Source of the DNA: Halarcobacter ebronensis
GTDB lineage: Bacteria > Campylobacterota > Campylobacteria > Campylobacterales > Arcobacteraceae
DNA length: 64,000 nt
Direction of reading: 5' to 3'
Assembly: GCF_013201825.1 (NCBI RefSeq)
Contig: NZ_CP053836.1
Span: forward strand, 496,001 to 560,000
The stretch's first letter is position 1. The number at the start of each line of letters is the position of its first letter. A program made the position numbers and the translations under genes. Positions 42,566 to 52,016 of the stretch are shown here, piece by piece. Under the pieces are notes generated by a model that saw only the letters and a list, made by a program, of their open reading frames with translations, was not told the DNA's origin and did no database searches.

Positions 42566-43857
42566 TGAAGATTATAAAGACAACAAATTCAAATTTTAAA
42601 ACAGAATTTGAAAATATTTTATCAAGAGCAAAAACAGATATCAAAGAGGTTTCCGCAATAGTTACAGGAATTATTGATGAGATTATTGAAAATGGAAATG
42701 AAGCTCTAAAATCTCATATAGCAAAGTTTGATAAATGGGAAGTAAAGAGTGATTCTGAGCTTATGATTTCACAAGATGAAATGAAAAAAGCTTATGAAAA
42801 GTTAGATGAAAACTTAAAAAAAGCTCTTCATACAGCTTATGATAGAATCAAAACATATCACGAAAAACAACTTCCTAAATCTTGGTTAGATTTTGAAAAA
42901 AATGGAACAATTTTAGGTCAAAAAGTAACTCCTGTTGATAGAGCAGGGCTTTATATTCCTGGAGGCAAAGCTGCATATCCAAGTTCACTTTTAATGAATG
43001 CAATTCCAGCACTTGTTGCAGGAGTTGAAGAGATAGTTGTTTGTACTCCAACACCAAATAATGAAGTAAATGAGTTACTTCTTGCAGCATGTCACATCTG
43101 TAAAGTAAGTAAAGCTTTCAAAGTTGGAGGTGCAAGTGCAATTGCAGCTATGGCTTATGGAACACAAACAATTCCAAAAGTTGATGTAATAACAGGACCT
43201 GGAAATATTTTTGTTGCAACTGCAAAAAAACTTGTATTTGGTGAAGTAAATATTGATATGATTGCTGGGCCTTCAGAAATTGGAGTTTTAAGTGATAGTA
43301 GCGCTAATCCTAAATATTTGGCAATTGATTTACTCTCACAGGCAGAGCACGATGAGATGGCAAGCTCTATTATGATTACAATTGATGAAGAGATTGCAAA
43401 TAAAACTTCACAAGAGGTAGAGAACTATTTAAAAACTCTAAGTAGAGAAAAAATTGCAAGAAAATCTATAGAAGATAGGGGAGCAATAATTGTAGCTTCT
43501 AATATGCAAGAGGCAATTGATTTAATGAATGAAATTGCTCCTGAGCACCTTGAGGTTATGACAGCAAATCCTTTTGAAATTTTGCCAAAAGTTAAACATG
43601 CTGGTGCAATATTTTTAGGAGAGAATACTCCTGAGCCAATAGGAGATTATATAGCAGGACCAAATCATACACTTCCAACAGGAAGTACAGCTAAATTTTA
43701 TAGTCCTTTAAATGTAGAAAATTTTATGAAAAAAAGTTCTATTATAAACTTCTCAAAAGCTGCTATAAATGAGCTTGGTGAAGCTTGTGCCATATTAGCT
43801 GATACAGAAGGTTTAACAGCTCATGCAAAATCTGTAAGAGTTAGATTAGAAAGCTAA
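42565..43857 (+). CDS. hisD: Histidinol dehydrogenase
   Basis: 430 residues, the normal length. The signature GPGNIFVATAKKLVFGEVNI, zinc/catalytic segments LLSQAEHDEMASS and IAPEHLEVM, and the late GPNHTLPT motif are intact. It oxidises L-histidinol to histidine in two NAD-dependent steps. It overlaps aroK by one base and is followed by two hairpins, so the operon probably ends here. Confidence 0.97.
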   Translation: MKIIKTTNSNFKTEFENILSRAKTDIKEVSAIVTGIIDEIIENGNEALKSHIAKFDKWEVKSDSELMISQDEMKKAYEKLDENLKKALHTAYDRIKTYHEKQLPKSWLDFEKNGTILGQKVTPVDRAGLYIPGGKAAYPSSLLMNAIPALVAGVEEIVVCTPTPNNEVNELLLAACHICKVSKAFKVGGASAIAAMAYGTQTIPKVDVITGPGNIFVATAKKLVFGEVNIDMIAGPSEIGVLSDSSANPKYLAIDLLSQAEHDEMASSIMITIDEEIANKTSQEVENYLKTLSREKIARKSIEDRGAIIVASNMQEAIDLMNEIAPEHLEVMTANPFEILPKVKHAGAIFLGENTPEPIGDYIAGPNHTLPTGSTAKFYSPLNVENFMKKSSIINFSKAAINELGEACAILADTEGLTAHAKSVRVRLES

Positions 43858-43873
43858 GAACAACTCGTTGTTC
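43858..43873 (+). terminator. Small hairpin after hisD
   Basis: GAACAAC-TC-GTTGTTC, starting 1 base after the hisD stop. It is followed 22 bases later by the larger hairpin and could protect the 3' end. Confidence 0.4.
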
Positions 43874-43894
43874 TCTTTAATGAAGTTATAAAAT

Positions 43895-43922
43895 AAAAGG
43901 TCCCTTTAAAATGGGACCTTTT
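43895..43922 (+). terminator. Terminator-like hairpin between hisD and the DUF2018 gene
   Basis: AAAAGGTCCC - TTTAAAAT - GGGACCTTTT, a perfect 10-bp stem. The next gene's ribosome site begins 3 bases later, so incomplete termination or a role in translation control is possible. Confidence 0.65.
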
Positions 43923-43937
43923 AAAGGAGTAAATAGT

Positions 43938-44234
43938 ATGTCAAAAGATTGGTTTTTAGAGGATGAAGATGATATTTTTATTGGATCTGCAAAATCTAAA
44001 TATTTTGATATAGCAAGAAGTGCAAATAAAGAGATTGTTGAAGATGAATTTGACAAACTCTTGGAGAAACTTGCAGTAATGGAGCTACTTTTATCAAAAG
44101 AGATGGATGAAGAGTTTGATATAAATAGAGTAATCAAAGAGTATGTTATTAGAAATTTAGATGAAGTAGAGCAGATGAAAAAAGGACTATATGTTGAATT
44201 AACAGGAGATATAGTCACTAGATTAGATTCATAA
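43938..44234 (+). CDS. DUF2018 family protein (HP0242-like)
   Basis: 98 residues from ATG 43938 (AAAGGAGTAAATAGT upstream); the longer frame starts within the hairpin. Predicted all-helical and acidic, with the stretch EFDKLLEKLAVMELLLSKEM, which resembles the DUF2018 family of this phylum. The H. pylori member HP0242 forms a small entangled helical dimer of unknown function. It sits 8 bp before the polyprenyl synthase gene; I recall the same order before hemA and proS in C. jejuni (Cj0540-Cj0543). Confidence 0.8.
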   Translation: MSKDWFLEDEDDIFIGSAKSKYFDIARSANKEIVEDEFDKLLEKLAVMELLLSKEMDEEFDINRVIKEYVIRNLDEVEQMKKGLYVELTGDIVTRLDS

Positions 44235-44242
44235 GGTTTATT

Positions 44243-45139
44243 GTGGAAGAGTTAGAAAAAGTTAAAGAGCAGATAAAGAAGTTTGTAGTTGAGTGTAATG
44301 ATAAAAAGAGTTTAGAGTTACTTGATTTACTTGCAACAGGGAAGATGTTAAGAAGTAAACTTATCCTAAAAATTACGGGAGTTAATGAAGAGTCAATAAA
44401 ACTTTGCGCAGTTATTGAGATGATTCATGCCTCTTCACTTCTACATGATGATGTAATAGATGAAGCAGATACAAGAAGAGGAAAAGCCTCTATTAATGCT
44501 TTGTTTGATAATAAAACAGCAATTATGTTTGGAGATGTACTTTACTCAAAGGCCTTTACTGAACTTAGTCAAATGGATAAAGAGATAGCTTACACAGTTG
44601 CAAATGCAGTTACTCTTTTAAGTATTGGAGAGATGTTAGATGTGGATTTAACACAAAGTTTCAATACCTCTTATGAAAAATACCTTGATATGATTTATAA
44701 AAAAACAGCTTCACTTATAGAGGCTTCAGCAAAAGCAGCTGCAATTTTGTCTAAAAAAGAGAAAAGCAAATATGCACTTTATGGAAAAAACTTAGGTCTT
44801 GCTTTTCAAATGATAGATGATATTTTGGATATTACTCAAGATAGTGAAACTTTAGGAAAACCTGCTATGTTAGATTTTGTTGAAGGTAAAGTTACTATTC
44901 CATATCTTCTACTTCATGAAAGAGTTGAAGATAAAACAAAACTTGAATCTTTATACAAAAAGAGTTTAAGTTTAGAAGAGTCAAATTGGATAAAAGAACA
45001 GATGATTCAAACAAAAGCTTTAGAAGATTCAATAAAACTAGCAAAAGAGCTAGGACTTGAAGCAATTGATGCAGTAAAAGATGAAAACAATGAGTCTTTA
45101 GTTCAAATTATGTATGCAATGATAAATAGAGAATTTTAA
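44243..45139 (+). CDS. ispB: Polyprenyl diphosphate synthase (octaprenyl type)
   Basis: 298 residues from a GTG start (AAGG upstream). It has both aspartate-rich motifs of trans-prenyltransferases: LLHDDVIDEADTRRG and FQMIDDILDIT. It extends farnesyl or geranyl diphosphate to a long chain for the quinone side chain. The chain length cannot be read reliably, but small residues before the first motif (MIHASSLLHDD) fit a long-chain enzyme. It is followed by hemA and proS on the same strand. Confidence 0.88.
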   Translation: MEELEKVKEQIKKFVVECNDKKSLELLDLLATGKMLRSKLILKITGVNEESIKLCAVIEMIHASSLLHDDVIDEADTRRGKASINALFDNKTAIMFGDVLYSKAFTELSQMDKEIAYTVANAVTLLSIGEMLDVDLTQSFNTSYEKYLDMIYKKTASLIEASAKAAAILSKKEKSKYALYGKNLGLAFQMIDDILDITQDSETLGKPAMLDFVEGKVTIPYLLLHERVEDKTKLESLYKKSLSLEESNWIKEQMIQTKALEDSIKLAKELGLEAIDAVKDENNESLVQIMYAMINREF

Positions 45140-45167
45140 AATATAGATATGCAAAGAGAGTTTAATT

Positions 45168-46463
45168 ATGAGTTATTTAAGTATTAGTTTCTCACACAAA
45201 AATACAGATATTCAAACAAGAGAGAAACTGGCATTTCCAAATGAAGAGAATAAAGATAGATTTTTAAAACAGTTAGTAAGTGATGAAAATGTAAAAGAGG
45301 CAATCCTTCTCTCAACCTGTAATAGAGTTGAGATAATTACCTCTGTAAATAGTACGGATAAAGCCTCAAAAGCTATTATAAAAAAATTAAGTGACTACTC
45401 AAAAATAGATTTTGACAATCTATATGATAGAGCAGATATTTATGAAAATGATGGGGCAATTCACCATCTTTTTTCAGTTGCTTCTGCTCTTGATTCTTTG
45501 GTTATTGGTGAAACACAAATTGTTGGACAGTTAAAAGATGCCTTTAGATTCTCTTTGGCAAAAGATTACTGTGACCAAAACCTTCCAAGAGCTTTGCACT
45601 ACTCATTTAAGTGTGCAGCAGCAGTTAGAAATGCTACAAGTTTAGGAACAGGTTCAGTATCAGTTGCAAGTACAGCTGTTGCAAAAGCAAAAGAGATTAT
45701 TGGAAATACTTCTGGGGTAAAAGCACTTGTTATTGGCGCAGGAGAGATGAGTGAACTTACAATAAAACACCTTCTCTCTTCAGGTTTTGATGTTGTGTTA
45801 ACAAGTAGGGATATTAAAAAAGCACAAATGCTTGCAGATACTTACGAACAATATGTGGCAGTTGAAGAGTATAGTAAATTAGAAGAGTTATTAAATGAAT
45901 TCCCAGTTATGATAACAGCAACTTCAGCTCCATATCCAATTATTACCCAAGAGATGACAAAAGATTGTAGTTTTGAGAGATATTGGTTTGATATTGCTGT
46001 TCCAAGAGATATAGATGATATTGAATCACCAAATCTTATGATCTATTCTGTAGATGATTTACAAGATATTGTAAATAGTAATATGAGTTTAAGAGCAGAG
46101 CAGGCGAAAACTGCATACTCAATAGTAAATAAAATGTCTTTAGAGTTTTTTGAGTGGTTAAAATCACTAGAGATTGAACCAGTTGTTAAACATATGTATT
46201 TAAAAGCTGATGAGATTATAGAAAAAAAGATAAAAACTGCTTTGAAAAAGAGATTTATTAGAAAAGATGATGAGGAAAATATTAGAAAACTTTGCCAAAC
46301 AGTAATTGCAGAGTATTTACATCAACCTCAAAATCAAATAAAAACTATCTCTAAAGAGAATAAGTGTGATATTGTAGTTGGCACAGTACAATCAATTTTT
46401 GGATTAAAATCTGATGTAAATATGTCAAGTAGTCATGACTGTGATAAATTTAAAATAAATTAA
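45168..46463 (+). CDS. hemA: Glutamyl-tRNA reductase
   Basis: 431 residues. The catalytic Cys is in LSTCNRVEI, the substrate region in ASALDSLVIGETQIVGQLKD, and the NADPH site in ALVIGAGEMSE. A C-terminal helical dimerisation region follows. It reduces glutamyl-tRNA to glutamate-1-semialdehyde, the first step of tetrapyrrole synthesis by the C5 route. It lies 28 bp after ispB and 15 bp before proS, a grouping of quinone, haem and translation genes conserved in the phylum. Confidence 0.97.
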   Translation: MSYLSISFSHKNTDIQTREKLAFPNEENKDRFLKQLVSDENVKEAILLSTCNRVEIITSVNSTDKASKAIIKKLSDYSKIDFDNLYDRADIYENDGAIHHLFSVASALDSLVIGETQIVGQLKDAFRFSLAKDYCDQNLPRALHYSFKCAAAVRNATSLGTGSVSVASTAVAKAKEIIGNTSGVKALVIGAGEMSELTIKHLLSSGFDVVLTSRDIKKAQMLADTYEQYVAVEEYSKLEELLNEFPVMITATSAPYPIITQEMTKDCSFERYWFDIAVPRDIDDIESPNLMIYSVDDLQDIVNSNMSLRAEQAKTAYSIVNKMSLEFFEWLKSLEIEPVVKHMYLKADEIIEKKIKTALKKRFIRKDDEENIRKLCQTVIAEYLHQPQNQIKTISKENKCDIVVGTVQSIFGLKSDVNMSSSHDCDKFKIN

Positions 46464-46478
46464 TAGGATTAAATAAAA

Positions 46479-48185
46479 ATGAAATTTTCTCAAATGTTTA
46501 TACCAACAACAAAAGAGACACCAAGTGATGCAACACTTCCTTCGCATCAATTTTTAATAAGAGCTGGTTTTATACTTCAAACTGGTGCTGGTATTTATGA
46601 TTATATGCCTTTAGGAAAAATTGTATTAGATAAAATTAGAGCAGTTGTAAAAGAGGAGATGGACAAAAGCGGTGCAAATGAAGTGCAATTTGGTTTTGTA
46701 ACTCCTTTATCATTTTGGGAAGAGTCAGGTAGAGCAACTGCCATGGGAGCTGAACTTTTAAAATTCAAAGATAGAAAAGGTATGGGATTTGTTTTAAGCC
46801 CAACAAATGAAGAGGCTGTTGTAAATATGGTAAAAAACAGAATCACTTCATATAAAGATTTACCAATTAATCTTTATCAAATCTATACAAAATTTAGAGA
46901 TGAAGCAAGACCTAGATTTGGACTTATGAGAGGTAGAGAATTTTTAATGAAAGATGCCTACTCTTTCCATGCTAGCCATGAAGATTTAGTAAGAGAGTTC
47001 AATCTTATGGAGCAAACATATAAAAATGTTTACAATAGATTAGGACTTGATTATAGAGTAGTTTCAGCAGATAGTGGAGCTATTGGTGGAAGTGGTTCAA
47101 AAGAGTTTATGGTTTTAGCTAACTCAGGGGAAGATACTCTTGTAATTTGCCCAAGTTGTGAATATGGAGCAAATATTGAAGCAGCAGTTAGAAAACCAAA
47201 CAAAAAAGAGCCATTGGAAACAGTATCTTTAGAAAAAGTAAAAACACCAAATTGTAAAACAATAGCAGAAGTTAGTGATTTTTTAAAAGCAGATGCTTTT
47301 TATTCAATGAAAGCAGTTATGAAAAAAGCTGTTTATGAAAACTCATCTGAAGTTGTTCTGTTTTTTGTAAGAGGAGTAGATGAGCTAGAGGAGACAAAAG
47401 CTTGTAATGCAGTCGCTGCTTTAAGTTTGGAAGATGCAAGTGAAGAAGAGGTAAAAGCAGCAGGCTTAGTTCCAGGATATTGTGGAATTATTGATTTACC
47501 TGAAAATATCAAAGTATTTGTTGATAATGAGTTAAAAGAGGATAATAATCTAGTTTGTGGAGCAAATGAAGAAAACTATCACTATAAAGGTGTAGATTTA
47601 ACTTCACTACAAAATCTAAATTTTGCAGATCTTATTGCAGTTCAAGAGGGAGATACTTGCTCTTGTTGTGGTGGAAAATTGGAGTATAAAAAAGGGATTG
47701 AAGCTGGACATATTTTCCAACTTGGAACTAAATACTCACAAGCAATGGATGCAAAATTCTTAGATTCAAATGGAAAAGCACAACCTTTTGTTATGGGATG
47801 TTATGGAATTGGAGTTAGTAGATTAGTTGCAGCTGTAATTGAACAAAACCATGATGAAAAAGGTTGTATTTGGACAAAAGAGACAGCTCCATTTTTGGTT
47901 GATATAATAGTTTCAAATGCAAAAAATGAAGATGAGTTAGCAGAGGGAATGAAAATATATAACTCTTTAAAAGCTTCAGGAGTTGAGGTTTTGATTGATG
48001 ATAGAATTCAACAAAGATTTGGTTTCAAAATGAGTGATTTTGAGCTTATAGGTTTCCCTTATGCAGTTGTAGTTGGTAAAAAACTTCAAGATGGTTTAGT
48101 TGAAGTAGTTGATAGAAAAACTTTGGAAAAAACTGAAATAAAAGTTGATGAGGTTACAAACTATCTACTAGAAAAACTTAAATAA
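46479..48185 (+). CDS. proS: Prolyl-tRNA synthetase, bacterial type
   Basis: 568 residues, with the editing insertion of the bacterial type. Motif 1 and 2 regions are [19 protein letters not shown] and [21 protein letters not shown]. The insertion domain lies at about 225-405. Motif 3 is in [20 protein letters not shown]. The anticodon-binding domain is at the C-terminus. It charges proline and clears mischarged alanine. It ends the DUF2018-ispB-hemA-proS run. Confidence 0.97.
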   Translation: MKFSQMFIPTTKETPSDATLPSHQFLIRAGFILQTGAGIYDYMPLGKIVLDKIRAVVKEEMDKSGANEVQFGFVTPLSFWEESGRATAMGAELLKFKDRKGMGFVLSPTNEEAVVNMVKNRITSYKDLPINLYQIYTKFRDEARPRFGLMRGREFLMKDAYSFHASHEDLVREFNLMEQTYKNVYNRLGLDYRVVSADSGAIGGSGSKEFMVLANSGEDTLVICPSCEYGANIEAAVRKPNKKEPLETVSLEKVKTPNCKTIAEVSDFLKADAFYSMKAVMKKAVYENSSEVVLFFVRGVDELEETKACNAVAALSLEDASEEEVKAAGLVPGYCGIIDLPENIKVFVDNELKEDNNLVCGANEENYHYKGVDLTSLQNLNFADLIAVQEGDTCSCCGGKLEYKKGIEAGHIFQLGTKYSQAMDAKFLDSNGKAQPFVMGCYGIGVSRLVAAVIEQNHDEKGCIWTKETAPFLVDIIVSNAKNEDELAEGMKIYNSLKASGVEVLIDDRIQQRFGFKMSDFELIGFPYAVVVGKKLQDGLVEVVDRKTLEKTEIKVDEVTNYLLEKLK

Positions 48186-48214
48186 TATTGAAGCTTATTT
48201 GTAACTATATATGG

Positions 48215-48220
48215 TATAAT
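48215..48220 (+). promoter_or_regulatory. -10 element of mscS
   Basis: TATAAT 23 bases before the ATG at 48244. It overlaps the TTG of a longer reading frame, supporting the shorter protein. Confidence 0.55.
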
Positions 48221-48243
48221 TGCCAAAAAAATTAGGAGATAAA

Positions 48244-49053
48244 ATGGGAAGTGTTGAGACTGTTTCGGATATGATAGGACTTTATGCTTTAAATGTTGCA
48301 ATTGCAATTGTAATCTTTATTATAGGAAAATGGTTAGCAAAAAAAATTGCTGATATCACGCAAAAACTTATGCTTAAAAATGATAAGTTTGATAAAACAT
48401 TGGCAAATTTTTTAGATGACATTATCTACTATGTTTTAATGGTTATTGTTATCTTAACAGCACTAAAACAACTAGGTGTTGATACAACTTCATTTTTTGC
48501 AATTTTAGGTGCAGCTGGTCTTGCAATTGGTTTAGCTCTAAAAGACTCTTTAGGAAATTTTGCAGCTGGTGTTATGATTATTCTATTTAGACCATTTAAA
48601 GTTGGAGATGTTATCAATGCAGCTGGAGTTACAGGAACTGTTGAAGAGGTATCAATTTTCAATACAATTATGATTACTCCTGATAATCAAAAGATGATTA
48701 TTCCAAATGGTTCAATTACAAGTGGATCAATAACAAATATTAATGCAAAACCTCAAAGAAGAGTTGATTTGCTTATTGGAATCTCTTATGATGATGATAT
48801 TAAAAAAGCAAAAGAGATTTTAACTTCTATTGTTGAAGCAGATGAAAGAGTATTAAAAGAGAAAGATATAACAGTAGCTGTATCAGAATTGGCTGACTCT
48901 TCTGTAAACTTTGTTGTTAGAGCTTGGGTTAATACTCCTGATTATTGGGCTTTTAAATTTGATTTAACTGAAAATATAAAACTTACATTAGATAAAGAGG
49001 GGATAACTATCCCTTATCCTCAACGGGATGTTCATCACTACAACAAAGATTAA
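48244..49053 (+). CDS. mscS: Small-conductance mechanosensitive channel
   Basis: 269 residues from ATG 48244 (TTAGGAGATAAA upstream). Three membrane helices; the pore helix shows the family pattern GAAGLAIGLALKDSLGNFAA and the conserved entry FRPFKVGDVI. The beta domain follows (IIPNGSITSGSITNIN), then a cytoplasmic cage. It opens under membrane tension to release solutes after osmotic downshock. The last 26 bp overlap the start of the cca-type gene. Confidence 0.95.
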   Translation: MGSVETVSDMIGLYALNVAIAIVIFIIGKWLAKKIADITQKLMLKNDKFDKTLANFLDDIIYYVLMVIVILTALKQLGVDTTSFFAILGAAGLAIGLALKDSLGNFAAGVMIILFRPFKVGDVINAAGVTGTVEEVSIFNTIMITPDNQKMIIPNGSITSGSITNINAKPQRRVDLLIGISYDDDIKKAKEILTSIVEADERVLKEKDITVAVSELADSSVNFVVRAWVNTPDYWAFKFDLTENIKLTLDKEGITIPYPQRDVHHYNKD

Positions 49054-50419
49054 TATCCCTAAAATTTTAGAGGATATCTTATATGAATTAAAGAGTATTG
49101 GTGTTTTGCCAATACTCGTTGGTGGTTGTGTTAGAGACCACATTTTAAATATTCCATCAAAAGATTATGATATTGAACTATATAATATTGACTCTTTAGA
49201 GCAAATTGAAGACTCTTTAAAAAAGTTTGGACAGCTCAAAGAGGTTGGCAAATCTTTTGGTGTTCTTCTATTAACAACAAAAGAGTATAGCTTTGATTTT
49301 GCCTTAGCAAGAGTCGAAAAAAAAGTTGGAGAGGGGCATAGAGCTTTTGAAGTTATAACCTCTTCAAAACTCTCTTTTATGGAAGCCTCTTTAAGAAGAG
49401 ATTTTACTATAAACGCAATAGGATATAACTACTTTACAAAAGAGTTTTTAGATCCATACAATGGATTAGAAGATTTAAAAAACGGTATTTTAAAACATAT
49501 AAAAGATGAAACTTTTATAGAGGATGCACTTAGAGTCTATAGAGCTGTTCAGTTTGTTGGAAGATTTAATCTAACCCTTCATAGTTCAACTTCTAAACTT
49601 TGCAAAAAGATGGTTTTAACTAAAGAGTTTGAATCTTTGCCAAAAGAGAGAGTTTTTGAAGAGCTTAAAAAACTATTTTTAAAATCACAAAAACCTTCAC
49701 TTGGATTAGAGCTTTTAAAAGAGTTAGGTATTTTGAAATATTATAGTGAATTAGAGGCATTGGTTAATTGTGTTCAAGATAAAGAGTTTCATCCCGAAGG
49801 TGACGTTTGGGTTCATACTCTACTTAGTATTGATGAGATGGCAAAATTAAAAACTGGAGATGAGTATAAAGACCTTTATCTATTTTTTGCAGTTTTATGC
49901 CATGATTTAGGAAAACCCTTTTGCACTAAAGAGATAGATGGAAGAATAACCTCTCATAAGCATGAGACTTTGGGTGTTGAACCAACAATATCTTTTCTAC
50001 AAAAACTAACAAGAGAGAAAAAATTTATAGAAAAAGTAGTTCCTTTAGTAAAAAATCACTTGGCACCTTTTCAACTTTTTAAAGCTGACTCCTCTTTAAA
50101 AGCTGTAAAAAGGTTATCTCTTAAATGTAGTATTGAAGATCTTTGTATAGTTTGTCTTGCAGATTGCAAAGGCAGAAAAATAAAAAATAAAGATAAATGT
50201 GATGAGGCTGTAAAATGGCTTTTGGAACATGCAAGGCTAATGAATATTTCCCATGAAGGTGTAAAACCTTTGGTTCAAGGAAGAGATTTAATAAAACTTG
50301 GATTTAAACCAAATAAAAAGTTTAAAGAGATTTTGGATTACGCTTTAAACTTACAAATTGAAGATGAACTAGAAAAAGATAAGATATTAGAAGAGATAAA
50401 AAAGAGCTTTAAGGTCTAA
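49028..50419 (+). CDS. cca: CCA tRNA nucleotidyltransferase with HD domain
   Basis: 463 residues. The nucleotidyltransferase head has VGGCVRDHILNIPSKDYDIE (G-G and Asp-x-Asp motifs) and the RRDFTINAIGYN motif. A helical neck follows, then an HD domain with FHPEGDVWVHTLLSID and CHDLGKPF. It adds or repairs the CCA end of tRNAs. The HD domain may give phosphatase or phosphodiesterase activity. The start at 49028 overlaps mscS by 26 bp with little ribosome-site sequence, so translational coupling is likely. It is convergent with lnt, overlapping by 11 bp. Confidence 0.9.
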   Translation: MFITTTKINIPKILEDILYELKSIGVLPILVGGCVRDHILNIPSKDYDIELYNIDSLEQIEDSLKKFGQLKEVGKSFGVLLLTTKEYSFDFALARVEKKVGEGHRAFEVITSSKLSFMEASLRRDFTINAIGYNYFTKEFLDPYNGLEDLKNGILKHIKDETFIEDALRVYRAVQFVGRFNLTLHSSTSKLCKKMVLTKEFESLPKERVFEELKKLFLKSQKPSLGLELLKELGILKYYSELEALVNCVQDKEFHPEGDVWVHTLLSIDEMAKLKTGDEYKDLYLFFAVLCHDLGKPFCTKEIDGRITSHKHETLGVEPTISFLQKLTREKKFIEKVVPLVKNHLAPFQLFKADSSLKAVKRLSLKCSIEDLCIVCLADCKGRKIKNKDKCDEAVKWLLEHARLMNISHEGVKPLVQGRDLIKLGFKPNKKFKEILDYALNLQIEDELEKDKILEEIKKSFKV

Positions 50420-51641
50420 TTATCCCGTTTTCACTCCCATTTACTGAGTGTAAGATTGTAATATCATATCTTTTTGCATAATATTTTAAAAGCAAATTTT
50501 GTAGAGTTGGCTCAATAGAAGGGGTAAACCAAGCATTATTTGAAGTTGCTATCATATATTTAATTCCATCTAAATTTTTAAAAAGTGTTTCGCTTGTAGC
50601 TTCATAACAAATAGCATTTCTAAATTTGATTCCATTAATCTCAAAATCAGTTGGAGTTTTTGCTTCTTTATAATCTTGAGCTCCATTATAGAAAGTATTA
50701 TTTATAAAGTCAACCATAAATTTTGGTAAAGGAATCTTCTCTCCAAAAGGAACCAGAACAACTTTTTTGGCAATTTTTGCTTTCATTTTATTAAAATAAT
50801 AGGTGGTGTTGTAGTAGTTATTATCTTCATAATATAAAGCTCCAACAACTATGTTAATATGTTTTGATAACTCAAAAAGTCTAGTTAAAACAAATTCATC
50901 TTTGTTTAAAACAATGGGAAAAGCAGTCTCTGGAAGAATAATCAAATCTTTTTTCTCTTTTATTGCCTCTTCTATTAATCTAAAATTTTCATCAATAACA
51001 TTTGAAAGATTATCTTTTGCCCATTTTCTATCTTGATTAACATTTATTTGTGGCATTGAGATTTTTAGTTTAGGATTATCTATATACTCTCCACTATTTG
51101 TATAGATATAAAGAAGAGGAAGCAAAGCAAAAACTTTCCATTTGGTTTTAAAATTTATAAAAAGAAAAAGAGAGATTAAAACAATTGCAAAAGAGGGTTT
51201 GTCTGCTTTAAAATAGCTATTTATAAAGACTAAATCTGGAACAAACCAGTTAAAACCAAAGGGGTGAATATATGAAAAAATAAAAAGAATAGCAGCTTTA
51301 TAAAAGGTAAATTCAACAATTGAGATAAGAAAGAATAAAAAACCATAAACAAGAGCAAAAGCAAAGGGAACAATAGGTTTTAAGTAAGCTAAATCATAAT
51401 AAACAAATGAGTTTCCAACCCAATAAAACCAAAAGAGTCCAATAAAAAAACCAGTAAAAAAAAGTGTCTGTTTTTTTGATATTAAAACAAAATATATTCC
51501 AAGTAATCCAAGTATGGTATTAAAAAGTTTTGATTCAAGATTAAAATGAGCTAGATATATAAAGGCACTAAAAAATAAAGCTATCATCAAGCCTTTTATT
51601 ATATAAGTTTTGTTAAAATTGTCGCGTTTTACTAAAAACAT
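50409..51641 (-). CDS. lnt: Apolipoprotein N-acyltransferase
   Basis: 410 residues. An N-terminal set of about seven membrane helices is followed by a periplasmic nitrilase-fold domain from residue 190. The catalytic triad positions are visible: Glu in LILPETAFPI, Lys in the following loops (VLVPFGEKIPLP nearby), and Cys in RNAICYEATSE. The protein ends soon after NNAWFTPSIEPTLQNLLLKY, giving the short form common in Campylobacterota, with no C-terminal membrane helix. It adds the third acyl chain to lipoproteins such as LptE, encoded 7 kb away. It is divergent from yajC. Confidence 0.9.
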   Translation of the reverse strand: MFLVKRDNFNKTYIIKGLMIALFFSAFIYLAHFNLESKLFNTILGLLGIYFVLISKKQTLFFTGFFIGLFWFYWVGNSFVYYDLAYLKPIVPFAFALVYGFLFFLISIVEFTFYKAAILFIFSYIHPFGFNWFVPDLVFINSYFKADKPSFAIVLISLFLFINFKTKWKVFALLPLLYIYTNSGEYIDNPKLKISMPQINVNQDRKWAKDNLSNVIDENFRLIEEAIKEKKDLIILPETAFPIVLNKDEFVLTRLFELSKHINIVVGALYYEDNNYYNTTYYFNKMKAKIAKKVVLVPFGEKIPLPKFMVDFINNTFYNGAQDYKEAKTPTDFEINGIKFRNAICYEATSETLFKNLDGIKYMIATSNNAWFTPSIEPTLQNLLLKYYAKRYDITILHSVNGSENGIIRP

Positions 51642-51669
51642 AGAATAATCTCTTTTAAAAGGAAATCTA

Positions 51670-51942
51670 ATGCAAGGTTCAAGTGCAGATTTAATAAGCT
51701 CATTATTACCTCTAGTGGCGTTATTCGCAATTTTTTATTTTTTAATCATAAGACCGCAACAAAAACAAGCTAAACAGCATAAGCAAATGATTGCAGAATT
51801 AAAAAAAAGTGACAAAATTGTAACAAATGGTGGCTTAATGGTAGAAATTACTAAAGTCGAAGATGAATTTTTATTAGTTAAAAACCATGATGGAAGCGAG
51901 ATGAAGCTTGCAAAAGAGTTTGTCGCTAAACTATTAGACTAA
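51670..51942 (+). CDS. yajC: Sec translocon accessory protein YajC
   Basis: 90 residues with one N-terminal membrane helix (LLPLVALFAIFYFLIIRPQ) ending in the conserved Arg-Pro-Gln, and a basic cytoplasmic tail (KKSDKIVTNGGLMVEI). It joins SecDF in the holotranslocon. It is followed by a hairpin and then secD, the usual order. Confidence 0.95.
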   Translation: MQGSSADLISSLLPLVALFAIFYFLIIRPQQKQAKQHKQMIAELKKSDKIVTNGGLMVEITKVEDEFLLVKNHDGSEMKLAKEFVAKLLD

Positions 51943-51952
51943 ATGAAATTTT

Positions 51953-51976
51953 AAAACATGTATCCTTACATGTTTT
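51953..51976 (+). terminator. Hairpin between yajC and secD
   Basis: AAAACATGTA - TCCT - TACATGTTTT, a perfect 10-bp stem ending in T. It may reduce read-through from yajC into secD or set the processed 5' end of secD mRNA. secD starts 40 bases later from a TTG. Confidence 0.7.
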
Positions 51977-52016
51977 AACTTTCTATGTTTTATACACTCA
52001 CACCTAAGGACTAAGA

